Shown here in pieces: positions 9,469 to 17,270 of a stretch of DNA of 36,206 bases. The position numbers were made by a program, and so were the translations under genes. Below the pieces are notes generated by a model, which did not search any database, was not told the origin of the DNA, and saw only the letters and a list, made by a program, of their open reading frames with translations. The stretch is from an uncultured Christensenella sp. GTDB taxonomy: Bacteria; Bacillota; Clostridia; Christensenellales; UBA1242. The stretch covers positions 1-36,206 of the forward strand of contig CAJLLK010000006.1 in the NCBI GenBank assembly GCA_905207515.1. Reading direction: 5' to 3'. Position 1 is the stretch's first letter; every line of letters begins with the position of its first letter.

Positions 9469-11154
9469 TTAATTCTTTTTGAAGATTTGTTTGGTCAGGT
9501 TGTAGAGCAAAACAACAAACACAAGATAGTAAACCAGCGAAACAAAGAAGTTTCCGTAGGCGTAGAGAGATGTTCTCAAAAAACCGGTTTCCATGGTTGC
9601 TCCACCCAAAAACGATGTCAGGTCTGCGTGAATGAACGGCAGCAAGCAATAGACAAAACTTCCGTTTAAAAAGATGTTGCAAATTGTGGCAATGGCAAAA
9701 ATTGCGAGCGCAATTCCAAAACACAAATCAAATTTTCGCGAAATGTTCATGAGAAAGATTGTCAACACGCTGTAGAAAATCACTTGAAGTTCGATTCCGA
9801 CAATTTTGATAACAAAGAACAAAAACGGATGAATGATGTAGACAGATGACAAGTTGAAAACTGCCAAAATTCCGTTTGCCAAGCTTGGATAAAGCAAACT
9901 GCCACCAAGCAAGGTCAAAATCGAAAAGATTGCCAAGATGAATGAAGTTGAAAAGACGATTGCCAAAAATTTTGCCGTGTAAACTTGGTTGAAGCTGACA
10001 TTTTGAGAAAGAATGGTGTCAATCTTTCCACTTTTGCGGTCTCTTCCAAACAATTTGTAGGCACAAAAAATGGCAAAAATTATCGTCAAAAAGCCAACAA
10101 TGCTCATCAAGAAATAGGCGTGGTCATAAACGGTCACTTCATAAGAGCCTGTGTTGAAATTCAGTGGCACTTGATATTGTATAAAATAAAGCTCGTCGTT
10201 TTCAAGAAAATAGTTGCACAAAACAAGCGCTTGTTCGATGTTTTCAGTCTTGATTTGTTCAAAATGATATAAATTTATCAAATTTTCAAAGTTTTTTTCA
10301 AGCAGCAATCGCAGTTCGTTTTCCACGCCAGCCTTTGCACTTTCGCACACGAGTTTGAAGTTTGTTATCAAATTTTTCATGTCTTGCAAATGCTCAACGT
10401 CGCTTTCTTCAATGGAATTGTTTAAAGTTTCCATTTCAGCCAAAATTTGCGTGCATTTTTCTTCTGCTTTTGTGATGTATTTGGTTTGCAATTCGTTTGC
10501 GGTTTCGGCGGAGATGTTCCAATCCAAAACATTTTGCGCAACTGCACTCAATTTTTCAAAATTGGCAGAATTTTCGTAGAGATTTTCCAAAATTTCGACC
10601 ACATTTGCGCTGTAATCAATTTCGTTGAAATAATTTGTCACAGAAACCAAATCTTCAAACTCGGAATTTGTGAAAATGACATTTGTTTCAAACGCTTTAA
10701 GGTCTGATATTCTGGTCGTGAAGGCATTCAAATCTTCAGCTGCTTCTTGAACAGGGCTTATGTCAGAAATTCCGTTTTCATAATAAGCACATTCGCCAAA
10801 TTGTTTAAATTTTTCCACTTCATTTTTGATGTTTTGAAAAGTGGCGTTCAGCTCTTCCAAAATTTCATAGTCCAAACACGTCTGATTTGTTGCTAAGATG
10901 TCGTTTGTTTCGGCTAAGATGTTGTTTAAACTGTTTTCTGTGTCAATTGAAGCATCAGTCGAGCGAAAATTTTGATAAACTCTTCTCGTGTATTCTCCAC
11001 TTGTCACGGCACTATAGGCGGGAGTAGGTTCGATTTTGTAAGCCAGCCCAGTCACAAAACAAGCAATCAAAACCAAGACCAATCCTATGACAGTTATCGG
11101 GTTGAAGACCAATCGTTTGAAGTCGTAAGCGGCAATTTTTAAAACTTTTTTCAT
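9469..11154 (-). CDS. ABC-2 type transporter permease with large extracytoplasmic domain
   Basis: Encodes 561 residues. A membrane helix lies at about 18-39, followed by some 300 soluble, helix-prone, Glu/Asn-rich residues (about 40-340). A bundle of about five membrane helices follows (about 345-560), with KLFGRDRKSGKID between the first two. This is the topology of ABC-2 family permeases that carry a long ectodomain after the first helix. The start ATG overlaps the stop of the upstream ATPase gene (ATGA), and a G-rich Shine-Dalgarno lies just before it, so the two are translationally coupled and almost certainly form one transporter. The substrate cannot be read from sequence. Export of a peptide, lipid or antibiotic would be usual for the family. 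Confidence 0.8.
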   Translation of the reverse strand: MKKVLKIAAYDFKRLVFNPITVIGLVLVLIACFVTGLAYKIEPTPAYSAVTSGEYTRRVYQNFRSTDASIDTENSLNNILAETNDILATNQTCLDYEILEELNATFQNIKNEVEKFKQFGECAYYENGISDISPVQEAAEDLNAFTTRISDLKAFETNVIFTNSEFEDLVSVTNYFNEIDYSANVVEILENLYENSANFEKLSAVAQNVLDWNISAETANELQTKYITKAEEKCTQILAEMETLNNSIEESDVEHLQDMKNLITNFKLVCESAKAGVENELRLLLEKNFENLINLYHFEQIKTENIEQALVLCNYFLENDELYFIQYQVPLNFNTGSYEVTVYDHAYFLMSIVGFLTIIFAIFCAYKLFGRDRKSGKIDTILSQNVSFNQVYTAKFLAIVFSTSFILAIFSILTLLGGSLLYPSLANGILAVFNLSSVYIIHPFLFFVIKIVGIELQVIFYSVLTIFLMNISRKFDLCFGIALAIFAIATICNIFLNGSFVYCLLPFIHADLTSFLGGATMETGFLRTSLYAYGNFFVSLVYYLVFVVLLYNLTKQIFKKN

Positions 11155-12074
11155 TCTTCTTCCCCCTTAAAATAAGGTGCCAAATTTGCAAAAATTTTTT
11201 CCGCTTTTTTGTTAAAAAAGCCTGCCTTATAGATTTCAATTTGATTTTTTGACAAAAATCTGACAATTTTTGCGGTTTCGTCTTCGTTTGCGTCAAACAA
11301 AACTTTGTTTTCATAGAGTTTAACTTTCAAATCAAAGTTTTCGCTGACAAGTTTTCCCGCATAATTTGGTTGTTTCACTTCGACAAAGGCATAGGTTGGG
11401 CCTTCTTTCAGCCTGTCACATTCTTCCTTAGTCAAAACTTTGACAATGCTTCGGTCTTCCATAAAAATGAAGCCGTCGCAAAAATCTTCCAAAACTTCAA
11501 AACTTCTTGAAGTGACAATGATTGCAGTGCCAGATTGTTTCAACTGGTTTATATAACTTTTTATTTTCAAAATGCTGGTTTTTGTCATTCCTTTGAAAGG
11601 TTCGTCCAAAAGCAAAAGTTTAGGCTTGTTCAAAAAAGCAAGTGCAAGAGCCATAAGTTTTTTCTCATAATAAGACAAAAACAAAACTTTTGTCGAAATT
11701 TTTCCCGACAAGCCGAATTTTTCCAAAATTTTTATGATTTTTTCTTTGTCATAATTTCCGCTCAAAGTTGTCAGATATTTGAAGTTGTCGAAAACCGACT
11801 GAAACTTGAAAAACATCGGCGGGTCAAGGCAAAGGTTGACAGAATTCAACTCCACTGGATTTGCTTTTATGTCGATGTCGTCGACAAAAACTTGCCCTTC
11901 GCCAATTGGAAGCGCTCCGCCAATCGCTTTTATCAAACTGGTTTTGCCAGATTGATCTTCTCCCAAAACGCCAAGGCAACAGCCTTCGTCAAGCGAAAAA
12001 CTGATGTTTTTGACCAAAAAGCGTTCTTTGATCAAAACGGACAAATTTTTAACTTCCAAAATTAAATTACTCAT
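11151..12074 (-). CDS. ABC transporter ATP-binding protein with divergent catalytic motifs
   Basis: Encodes 307 residues. Walker A is GEDQSGKTS (38-46) and Walker B is LLLLDEP (153-159), with the catalytic Glu158 present. The signature, normally LSGGQ, reads LSYYE (133-137). The switch histidine position reads Arg190 in TSRSFE. The Q-loop glutamine position appears to be Asp84. Residues after about 215 form a C-terminal extension like that of other ABC-2 exporter ATPases. It pairs with the overlapping permease gene downstream. The ATG has no Shine-Dalgarno; a TATAAT box lies six bases upstream, so the mRNA may be leaderless. ATP binding is likely. Efficient hydrolysis is less certain, because two residues that normally act on the gamma-phosphate are changed. 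Confidence 0.8.
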   Translation of the reverse strand: MSNLILEVKNLSVLIKERFLVKNISFSLDEGCCLGVLGEDQSGKTSLIKAIGGALPIGEGQVFVDDIDIKANPVELNSVNLCLDPPMFFKFQSVFDNFKYLTTLSGNYDKEKIIKILEKFGLSGKISTKVLFLSYYEKKLMALALAFLNKPKLLLLDEPFKGMTKTSILKIKSYINQLKQSGTAIIVTSRSFEVLEDFCDGFIFMEDRSIVKVLTKEECDRLKEGPTYAFVEVKQPNYAGKLVSENFDLKVKLYENKVLFDANEDETAKIVRFLSKNQIEIYKAGFFNKKAEKIFANLAPYFKGEEE

Positions 12075-12080
12075 ATTTTT

Positions 12081-12109
12081 ATTATAACAAGAAAAAAAGC
12101 AAAAGTAAA
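12081..12109 (-). promoter_or_regulatory. Promoter of the ABC ATPase-permease operon
   Basis: On the minus strand TTTACT (12109-12104), a 17-base spacer and an extended -10 TGTTATAAT (TATAAT at 12086-12081). The ATG at 12074 begins six bases after the -10 box, so transcription would be expected to start at or next to the start codon. The -35 box lies inside the hairpin of the upstream terminator. Confidence 0.75.
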
Positions 12110-12119
12110 GGGCTTTTGC
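12091..12119 (-). terminator. Intrinsic terminator after the DUF4364 gene
   Basis: On the minus strand GCAAAAG (12119-12113), a 7-base loop, CTTTTGC (12105-12099) and a run of seven T. It begins inside or directly after the DUF4364 stop codon and overlaps the next promoter. Confidence 0.8.
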
Positions 12120-12653
12120 TTAATCTGTGTTTATCAAATTATCAAAGATATATTCATATATGTTTGGTGCATTTTGACGCCATTTTTTGCAGGCTTCTTC
12201 TGCGGACTGGCGGGTGGGTGCTTTGACTTGAATTTCAAAAAGCGGAGTGTTTATCAAGCTTTCATAAATTCGCATGGTCACAAGATAAGACCCGTCGTCG
12301 GCGTCGGTGTAGTTGGCATAATATTCTTGTGATTGTTTGATGGAAAGGCGGTTGTTTTTGGCGTATTCTGTGATTTCATCTCGCAAGTCGTTTGGAATGC
12401 GCTTATAAAAATAAGACAAACAATCTCTGCCTTCAAAAGTGAGATTATATCTCATTTCGCCTTCTTTGCACTCGGTTTTGTAGATAAGTTTGGCTTCTGA
12501 AAGTTGATAAAGAAGGTCAAGGCAGTCCATATAATTTATCCAATTGTTTTTGACAGAACAAATTTCAATGATAGAATTTTCTGTCAATGGCATTTCCATT
12601 TTGTCCAGACAGAAGAGAATTATCAGTTTGTTTGTCACTGCGTCATAGGTCAT
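12120..12653 (-). CDS. DUF4364 family winged-helix protein
   Basis: Encodes 177 residues that match the DUF4364 pattern I know from Clostridia. There is an N-terminal winged-helix-like region (about 5-75, including the conserved NWINYMDCLDLLYQL stretch and a G-R-Y-LT-EGR wing) and a C-terminal region of beta strands ending in a helix. The family is predicted to regulate transcription; targets are unknown. It is transcribed toward the ABC operon but separated from it by a terminator and a new promoter, so it may regulate that operon without being part of it; this is inference. No Shine-Dalgarno precedes the ATG. A -10 box lies nine bases upstream. Confidence 0.8.
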   Translation of the reverse strand: MTYDAVTNKLIILFCLDKMEMPLTENSIIEICSVKNNWINYMDCLDLLYQLSEAKLIYKTECKEGEMRYNLTFEGRDCLSYFYKRIPNDLRDEITEYAKNNRLSIKQSQEYYANYTDADDGSYLVTMRIYESLINTPLFEIQVKAPTRQSAEEACKKWRQNAPNIYEYIFDNLINTD

Positions 12654-12662
12654 AACACAAAC

Positions 12663-12691
12663 ATTTTATATAAAATAACAAAAAAAATCAA
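12663..12691 (-). promoter_or_regulatory. Promoter of the DUF4364 gene
   Basis: On the minus strand TTGATT (12691-12686), exactly 17 bases, then TAAAAT (12668-12663). The start codon at 12653 is nine bases after the -10 box, implying a leader of about two or three bases. Confidence 0.65.
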
Positions 12692-12719
12692 TTTTTTTTA
12701 GGGTTTATTGCAAATTAAT

Positions 12720-12747
12720 TTGTTTTTTCTCTGAATTATGCTAAAAT
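12720..12747 (+). promoter_or_regulatory. Promoter of the 270-residue unknown gene
   Basis: Weak -35 TTGTTT (12720-12725), 16 bases, then extended -10 TGCTAAAAT (12739-12747). It is divergent from the DUF4364 promoter. A GGAGG Shine-Dalgarno follows at 12761-12765. Confidence 0.65.
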
Positions 12748-12770
12748 GAAAATCGATTATGGAGGTTTTG

Positions 12771-13583
12771 ATGGAAGCCAAAAACATTATGGATGTTGAA
12801 AAATTTGTTGTCGCTTGCAATGACATGCTGACGGGAAAATTTCTTGACTTAAACAAAAGATTGGACAAGTTTTTGTCTGTTATGACCAAAAGCGAAGACA
12901 TCATTGACTTGCTTTCTGATTGTCTTGAAGATTTTGACGAAGAAGCTGAGTTTGCCAAAGCTTTTTCTGTGGACAAAAAAACGGGGAGCGCAAAAGTTGC
13001 CATTCCGACAGACGACAAAAAAAGATTGGCACTTTCTGTGACCATTTTCAACGACATCATCAACGACAAACTCAATGCCAATCAGTTTTTGGAGACTTAT
13101 TTTAAAGACAAAAATCAAACTCCAATGCAAAACTTTTTGGAAAAAATTATCAAACCTTACAGAGACATCATCTGCAAAATTTTTCAGCTTCAAACTGACA
13201 TCACAGTGGAAGACATCAAAAATCAGATAGAACAAGAAAAACTTTTCAAAAAAGAAGAAGAAAGAAAAGAGGAAGAAGAACAATTTCCGCATCTTGACGA
13301 CTTGCTTTCAGAAATCATCAAAACCAGCAATCAAATTTTGGCACTTTTGAAGTTTGAAAAACACCGAACAGATGTTTTGGACGATGTTGAATTTGTCACA
13401 AATTCCATCATTCAGGCGTGCGAAAAACGAGATTTGATGGTCATCAACGGCCTTGTTATCGGTCTCAACTACGCTTCGAAAAAGTTTAAAAACATCAGAC
13501 ATTTGGTCGTTGAACTCAACAACTTGATTTATGATTATTATGAATATTTGGCGGCTGGCAAAGACGAGTTTGAAGCTGAATAG
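12771..13583 (+). CDS. Unknown acidic helical protein, 270 residues
   Basis: I do not recognise this protein. The frame is open from an ATG at 12759, but GGAGG at 12761-12765 lies inside that extension and five bases before the ATG at 12771, so the shorter start is preferred. The product has no signal peptide or membrane helix. It looks almost wholly helical and is rich in Lys, Asp, Glu, Leu and Ile. Residues about 152-180 are a charged, likely coiled-coil segment (a run of KKEEERKEEEEQ). Two helical lobes lie on either side. It has its own extended -10 promoter. The next gene starts 45 bases later without an obvious terminator between, so read-through is possible. Codon use resembles its neighbours. 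It is a cytoplasmic protein of unknown role. Confidence 0.8.
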   Translation: MEAKNIMDVEKFVVACNDMLTGKFLDLNKRLDKFLSVMTKSEDIIDLLSDCLEDFDEEAEFAKAFSVDKKTGSAKVAIPTDDKKRLALSVTIFNDIINDKLNANQFLETYFKDKNQTPMQNFLEKIIKPYRDIICKIFQLQTDITVEDIKNQIEQEKLFKKEEERKEEEEQFPHLDDLLSEIIKTSNQILALLKFEKHRTDVLDDVEFVTNSIIQACEKRDLMVINGLVIGLNYASKKFKNIRHLVVELNNLIYDYYEYLAAGKDEFEAE

Positions 13584-13628
13584 CGCAAATTTGTAATTTT
13601 TCTTTTTGTCCAACAATATGTTAGAACT

Positions 13629-14354
13629 ATGAAAACACATTTTTGGACAATAAATTTCAGAAAATTTTCAGTCAATCTTTTGATTTTGGTCATGCTTGTG
13701 GCGCTTTCTTGTGTCGCAGGCTATGGCATCAATTTTGTCACGTCGTCCACACTTATCAACGGGGTGTATTATTCTGGCGACCAAAGTTCCAACAAAGTCA
13801 CTTTGATGATAAATGTCTATTGGGGGACGGAATATCTCGACGAAATGCTGCAGATTTTGGAAGACAACGATGTCAAAACCACCTTTTTTGTCGGCGGAAC
13901 TTGGGCGGTCAGAGAAAGCGAAGCTTTGCAAAAAATTTATGATGCTGGGCACGAAATCGGCAATCATGGCTATTATCACAAAGACCAAGGAAAGCTTTCT
14001 GCAGAGAAGAATTATGAAGAAATTATCAACACGCACAAGCTTGTCAAAAGCTTGCTTGGCATCGACATGAATTTGTTTGCTCCACCAAGCGGGTCTTACA
14101 ACAAAAAAACGGTGGAAATGGCGACCGAACTTGGCTACAAAACCATCATGTGGACGGACGGAAGAGACACAATCGACTGGCGAGACAAAGACGCTGATTT
14201 GATTTACAATCGCGCAATAAAAAACTGCAAGGGTGGAGATTTGATTTTGATGCATCCAACAGAAGCCACCAAAAATGCACTGGACAGAATTATCAAAACG
14301 CTCAAAGAAAAGGGTTTTGAACTTTGCACAGTCAGTGAAAATTTGGGATTATAA
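13629..14354 (+). CDS. YlxY-like polysaccharide deacetylase family protein
   Basis: Encodes 241 residues. Residues about 14-36 form a signal anchor or signal peptide. The NodB-homology fold follows: residues 61-66 read INVYWG where active deacetylases have TFDDG, His113 and His117 match the H..(x)H metal site (NHGYYH), 150-157 read FAPPSGSY, and 208-210 are MHP. The INV.WG motif is what I recall for the sporulation-associated YlxY branch, so the missing Asp pair seems to be a subfamily trait and not a local mutation. Loss of the catalytic base makes classical N-deacetylase activity doubtful. The protein probably acts outside the membrane on the cell wall. No Shine-Dalgarno is visible before the ATG. 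It lies between the unknown 270-residue gene and ftsK. Confidence 0.8.
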   Translation: MKTHFWTINFRKFSVNLLILVMLVALSCVAGYGINFVTSSTLINGVYYSGDQSSNKVTLMINVYWGTEYLDEMLQILEDNDVKTTFFVGGTWAVRESEALQKIYDAGHEIGNHGYYHKDQGKLSAEKNYEEIINTHKLVKSLLGIDMNLFAPPSGSYNKKTVEMATELGYKTIMWTDGRDTIDWRDKDADLIYNRAIKNCKGGDLILMHPTEATKNALDRIIKTLKEKGFELCTVSENLGL

Positions 14355-14372
14355 AAAATTTGCCAAATCTGT

Positions 14373-14401
14373 TTGTGATTTTTCTTTAATATTGCTATAA
14401 T
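14373..14401 (+). promoter_or_regulatory. Promoter of the ftsK-rimO-pgsA-cinA run
   Basis: TTGTGA (14373-14378), 17 bases, then extended -10 TGCTATAAT (TATAAT 14396-14401). The leader to the chosen ATG at 14456 is about 48 bases. Confidence 0.75.
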
Positions 14402-14455
14402 TAAAATTGTAATATGGGAAATTCTCCCTTCTTTGACCTTAAACTTGGGGGTTTT

Positions 14456-17254
14456 ATGGCAGTTTATAAGCTCAATTCCAAAAACAAAAAAGAAAAAAAT
14501 CAAAACACAAAAAAGATTGTTGGTTTTTCTTTGATTGGTGCCGCTTCTTTGATATTTTTGTTTCTGACCGGCATTGTGGAACCACTTCAAACTTTTCTTC
14601 TTGGCATTTTTGGCGTTTTTGGTTTTCCGCTTTGCATTGTTTTGTTTGTTGTCGGGCTTGCTCTTGTCAACAATCGCAAATATGTTATGTCTGTCAAATA
14701 CACCGTTTGTTTGTGTTTGACAATCTTTTTTGCACTTTGCATTCTTCAACTTGCCATTGTCGGAAACAATGTTGCCACTGTTGACGGCGAAAGTGTCAGA
14801 ATGTCGTTTTGGGACTATTTGGCAAAAAATTATCTCGACAAATGGACGGCAGGCGGCTTTTTGATTGGAATTTTCACAACAATTTTCCTTTACATCGCAA
14901 ACATCTATGGCGCTTATATAATTTTCAGCTTGGCATTTATTTTGTGCCTTGCACTTCTTCTTGACAGCTTGAAATTTTTGAAAAAACAAAAAGAAGAAAG
15001 CGAACCTGTTTCGGTTCAGATAAAAGACAAAAAGAAGAAAGAAAAGAGTGAAGAGGTGGAAATTTTGGATGCTCCGCCGCAGCAGGAAACGAACATTGTT
15101 TTGAATGGAAACTTGCAGGAAGAGCAAGAAAAAGAACAACAAAAACCACTTTCTGCTCGTCAAATTTTGGGCTTGGATAAAAAGCGCGACAAAGCTTATG
15201 AATTTGAAAACAAGCCAGTTTCGGTGCAGAAGAAAGAACCTGAAAAGCCGAAATCGCTCAAAGAATATATTTTGACACCGCCACAAATTGACATTGACGA
15301 ATATTTCAAAGATGTCAGAAAGCAAGATGTTCCGACAAAGGACGAAATTCAAAGCAACATAAACTCTTTGAAAAATGATGAAGTGGAACCTTCAGAAGTT
15401 TATCATGAAGATGAATTTAAACCTGACAACAATCCTATCATCAGGCGAACGCTGCCAGAAGTGAAAAGTGAAGAGCTTGTCGAAGAGGCTGACGACATTT
15501 TGAAGAGCGCGATTGAAGAAGAAAAGACGGAAAATCCAGACATCTATGAAAACATTGAAAAAGAGAAAGAAAACAATGTCATAAATCGTCTTCCAGAACG
15601 TGACAACAGTGGAAGTTTTGAAAGACGTTCTTTTGATAGGTCATTTGATAGGCACGAAAATCTGACAACTCAAGAAGATATTGATGCCAGAAGAGATTTC
15701 AATCGTGATTTTGACCGAATTTCTGCAAGAAATGGAATGCTTTCAAGAGAGCAAATGCCAATCGAGCCAGAACAAGAACCAGAAGAAAAAGAGCCTTATG
15801 AATATGAAAAACCACCAATTGATTTTATCGCCACTCAAAGTGTCGATTTGTCAACGCTCAATGAGGATGTCGCCACCAAGCGCGTTTTGCTGGAAAACAC
15901 ACTCGAAACTTTTGGTGTTCCAGCCAAAGTTCAGGGGGTTGTGGTTGGCCCAGCGGTAACAAGATATGAGCTTGAAATGCCACAGGGGATTTCTGTTTCA
16001 AAAATCAAAAATCGTGCCGACGACATCGCTCTTTCACTTGCGGCAGAAGGCTCAATCAGAATTGAAGCCCCAGTTCCAGGCAAAAGTGTGGTCGGAATTG
16101 AAGTTCCAAACAAGTCAATTGCCACTGTCAGCTTGAAAGATGTTTTGATTTCAAGAGAGTTCACTCAAAGTCCGTCGCCACTGACTTTTGCGCTCGGAAA
16201 GGACATCACGGGAAACACCATTTGCTGCAACATGCAAAAATTGACACACCTTTTGGTGGCTGGCTCAACTGGTTCTGGAAAGAGCGTTTGTTTGAACTCT
16301 ATCATTTTGAGCATCATTTACAAAGCTTCGCCAGAAGATGTCAAAATCATTTTGATTGACCCAAAACGCGTCGAGTTTTCTTCTTATGAAGCACTTCCGC
16401 ATTTGATTATGCCAAAGATTGTCTGCGAAACTCAAAAGGCAATCAACACTCTTGCGTGGGCGGTTTCTGAAATGGAACGCCGTTTTGAAGTTTTGGGAGT
16501 GGCAAGAGTCAAAAACATTGACGAGTTCAACCAAACGCCAGATGTTTTGTCTGGAAAAGTTGAAAAAATGCCGTTTATTGTTATCATTGTGGACGAACTT
16601 GCTGACCTTATGATGACGGGAAAGAAAGAAGTTGAAGAAAAAGTTTGCCGACTTGCGCAAAAATCTCGTGCTGCAGGCATTCACTTGATTTTGGCGACAC
16701 AAAGACCGTCTGTTGATGTCATCACTGGGCTGATTAAATCCAACTTCCCTTCTCGAATTGCTTTTGCTGTGACGAGCGCGGTGGACTCGATGACAATTTT
16801 GGATAGAGTGGGCGCTGAAAAACTTTTGGGCAAAGGTGACATGCTTTATTATCCTGTTGGCGCTCAAGAGCCAAAGCGTGTGCAAGGGTGCTTTATCACA
16901 ACAAACGAAATCAACAAAATTGTTGATTATACCAGAGACAACAACAAACCAATTTTCGACAAAGAAATTGAAGAACAAATCAACAATCCAAACAAGGGCA
17001 ACAATGGCGGCGGCGCTGGCTACAACAACGAAATGGACCCACTTTTGCCACAGGCACTGAAAGCTTCGATTGATTGCGGTCAGGCTTCTGCCACCATGAT
17101 AAGACGAAAATTTGCCATTGGTTATCCTAGAGCGGCAAGAATTATTGACCAAATGGAAGCGGCAGGTTATATTTCAAGTGCAGACGGCGTCAAAGGACGA
17201 ACGGTTTACACAACCGAAGAAGAATTTAAAGAATTGTTTGGCGATGTAGATTAA
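14456..17254 (+). CDS. ftsK: DNA translocase FtsK/SpoIIIE
   Basis: Encodes 932 residues. The frame opens at an ATG at 14414, but GGGGG at 14447-14451 sits five bases before the ATG at 14456 (MAVYKL), which I take as the start. Residues about 20-180 hold four membrane helices. Residues about 180-450 are a long acidic, Lys/Glu/Pro-rich linker. The motor domain follows, with Walker A STGSGKS at about 604-610, a Walker B VIIVDELADL, and the ATQRPSVDVITG and SRIAFAV stretches. The C-terminal gamma winged-helix (about 865-932, with FAIGYPRAARIID) would read the polar KOPS/SRS sequences. It pumps DNA through the division septum and helps resolve chromosome dimers. It heads the ftsK-rimO-pgsA-cinA-recA order typical of Clostridia. 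Confidence 0.97.
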   Translation: MAVYKLNSKNKKEKNQNTKKIVGFSLIGAASLIFLFLTGIVEPLQTFLLGIFGVFGFPLCIVLFVVGLALVNNRKYVMSVKYTVCLCLTIFFALCILQLAIVGNNVATVDGESVRMSFWDYLAKNYLDKWTAGGFLIGIFTTIFLYIANIYGAYIIFSLAFILCLALLLDSLKFLKKQKEESEPVSVQIKDKKKKEKSEEVEILDAPPQQETNIVLNGNLQEEQEKEQQKPLSARQILGLDKKRDKAYEFENKPVSVQKKEPEKPKSLKEYILTPPQIDIDEYFKDVRKQDVPTKDEIQSNINSLKNDEVEPSEVYHEDEFKPDNNPIIRRTLPEVKSEELVEEADDILKSAIEEEKTENPDIYENIEKEKENNVINRLPERDNSGSFERRSFDRSFDRHENLTTQEDIDARRDFNRDFDRISARNGMLSREQMPIEPEQEPEEKEPYEYEKPPIDFIATQSVDLSTLNEDVATKRVLLENTLETFGVPAKVQGVVVGPAVTRYELEMPQGISVSKIKNRADDIALSLAAEGSIRIEAPVPGKSVVGIEVPNKSIATVSLKDVLISREFTQSPSPLTFALGKDITGNTICCNMQKLTHLLVAGSTGSGKSVCLNSIILSIIYKASPEDVKIILIDPKRVEFSSYEALPHLIMPKIVCETQKAINTLAWAVSEMERRFEVLGVARVKNIDEFNQTPDVLSGKVEKMPFIVIIVDELADLMMTGKKEVEEKVCRLAQKSRAAGIHLILATQRPSVDVITGLIKSNFPSRIAFAVTSAVDSMTILDRVGAEKLLGKGDMLYYPVGAQEPKRVQGCFITTNEINKIVDYTRDNNKPIFDKEIEEQINNPNKGNNGGGAGYNNEMDPLLPQALKASIDCGQASATMIRRKFAIGYPRAARIIDQMEAAGYISSADGVKGRTVYTTEEEFKELFGDVD

Positions 17255-17270
17255 GTTGAAGGTTGAACAT

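Noticed and set aside
14402..14455. Riboswitch in the ftsK leader
   Set aside because: The leader is only about 48 bases, with one weak 4-bp hairpin (GGGA/TCCC); too small for a known riboswitch.
14204..15352. Long minus-strand open frame (about 380 codons) opposite the start of ftsK
   Set aside because: It lies opposite a conserved gene, has a low-complexity Phe/Lys/Asn-rich translation typical of an antisense frame, and lacks a ribosome site.
16265..17152. Minus-strand open frame (about 295 codons) opposite the FtsK motor domain
   Set aside because: It overlaps a highly conserved coding region and its translation resembles no protein; it is a shadow frame.
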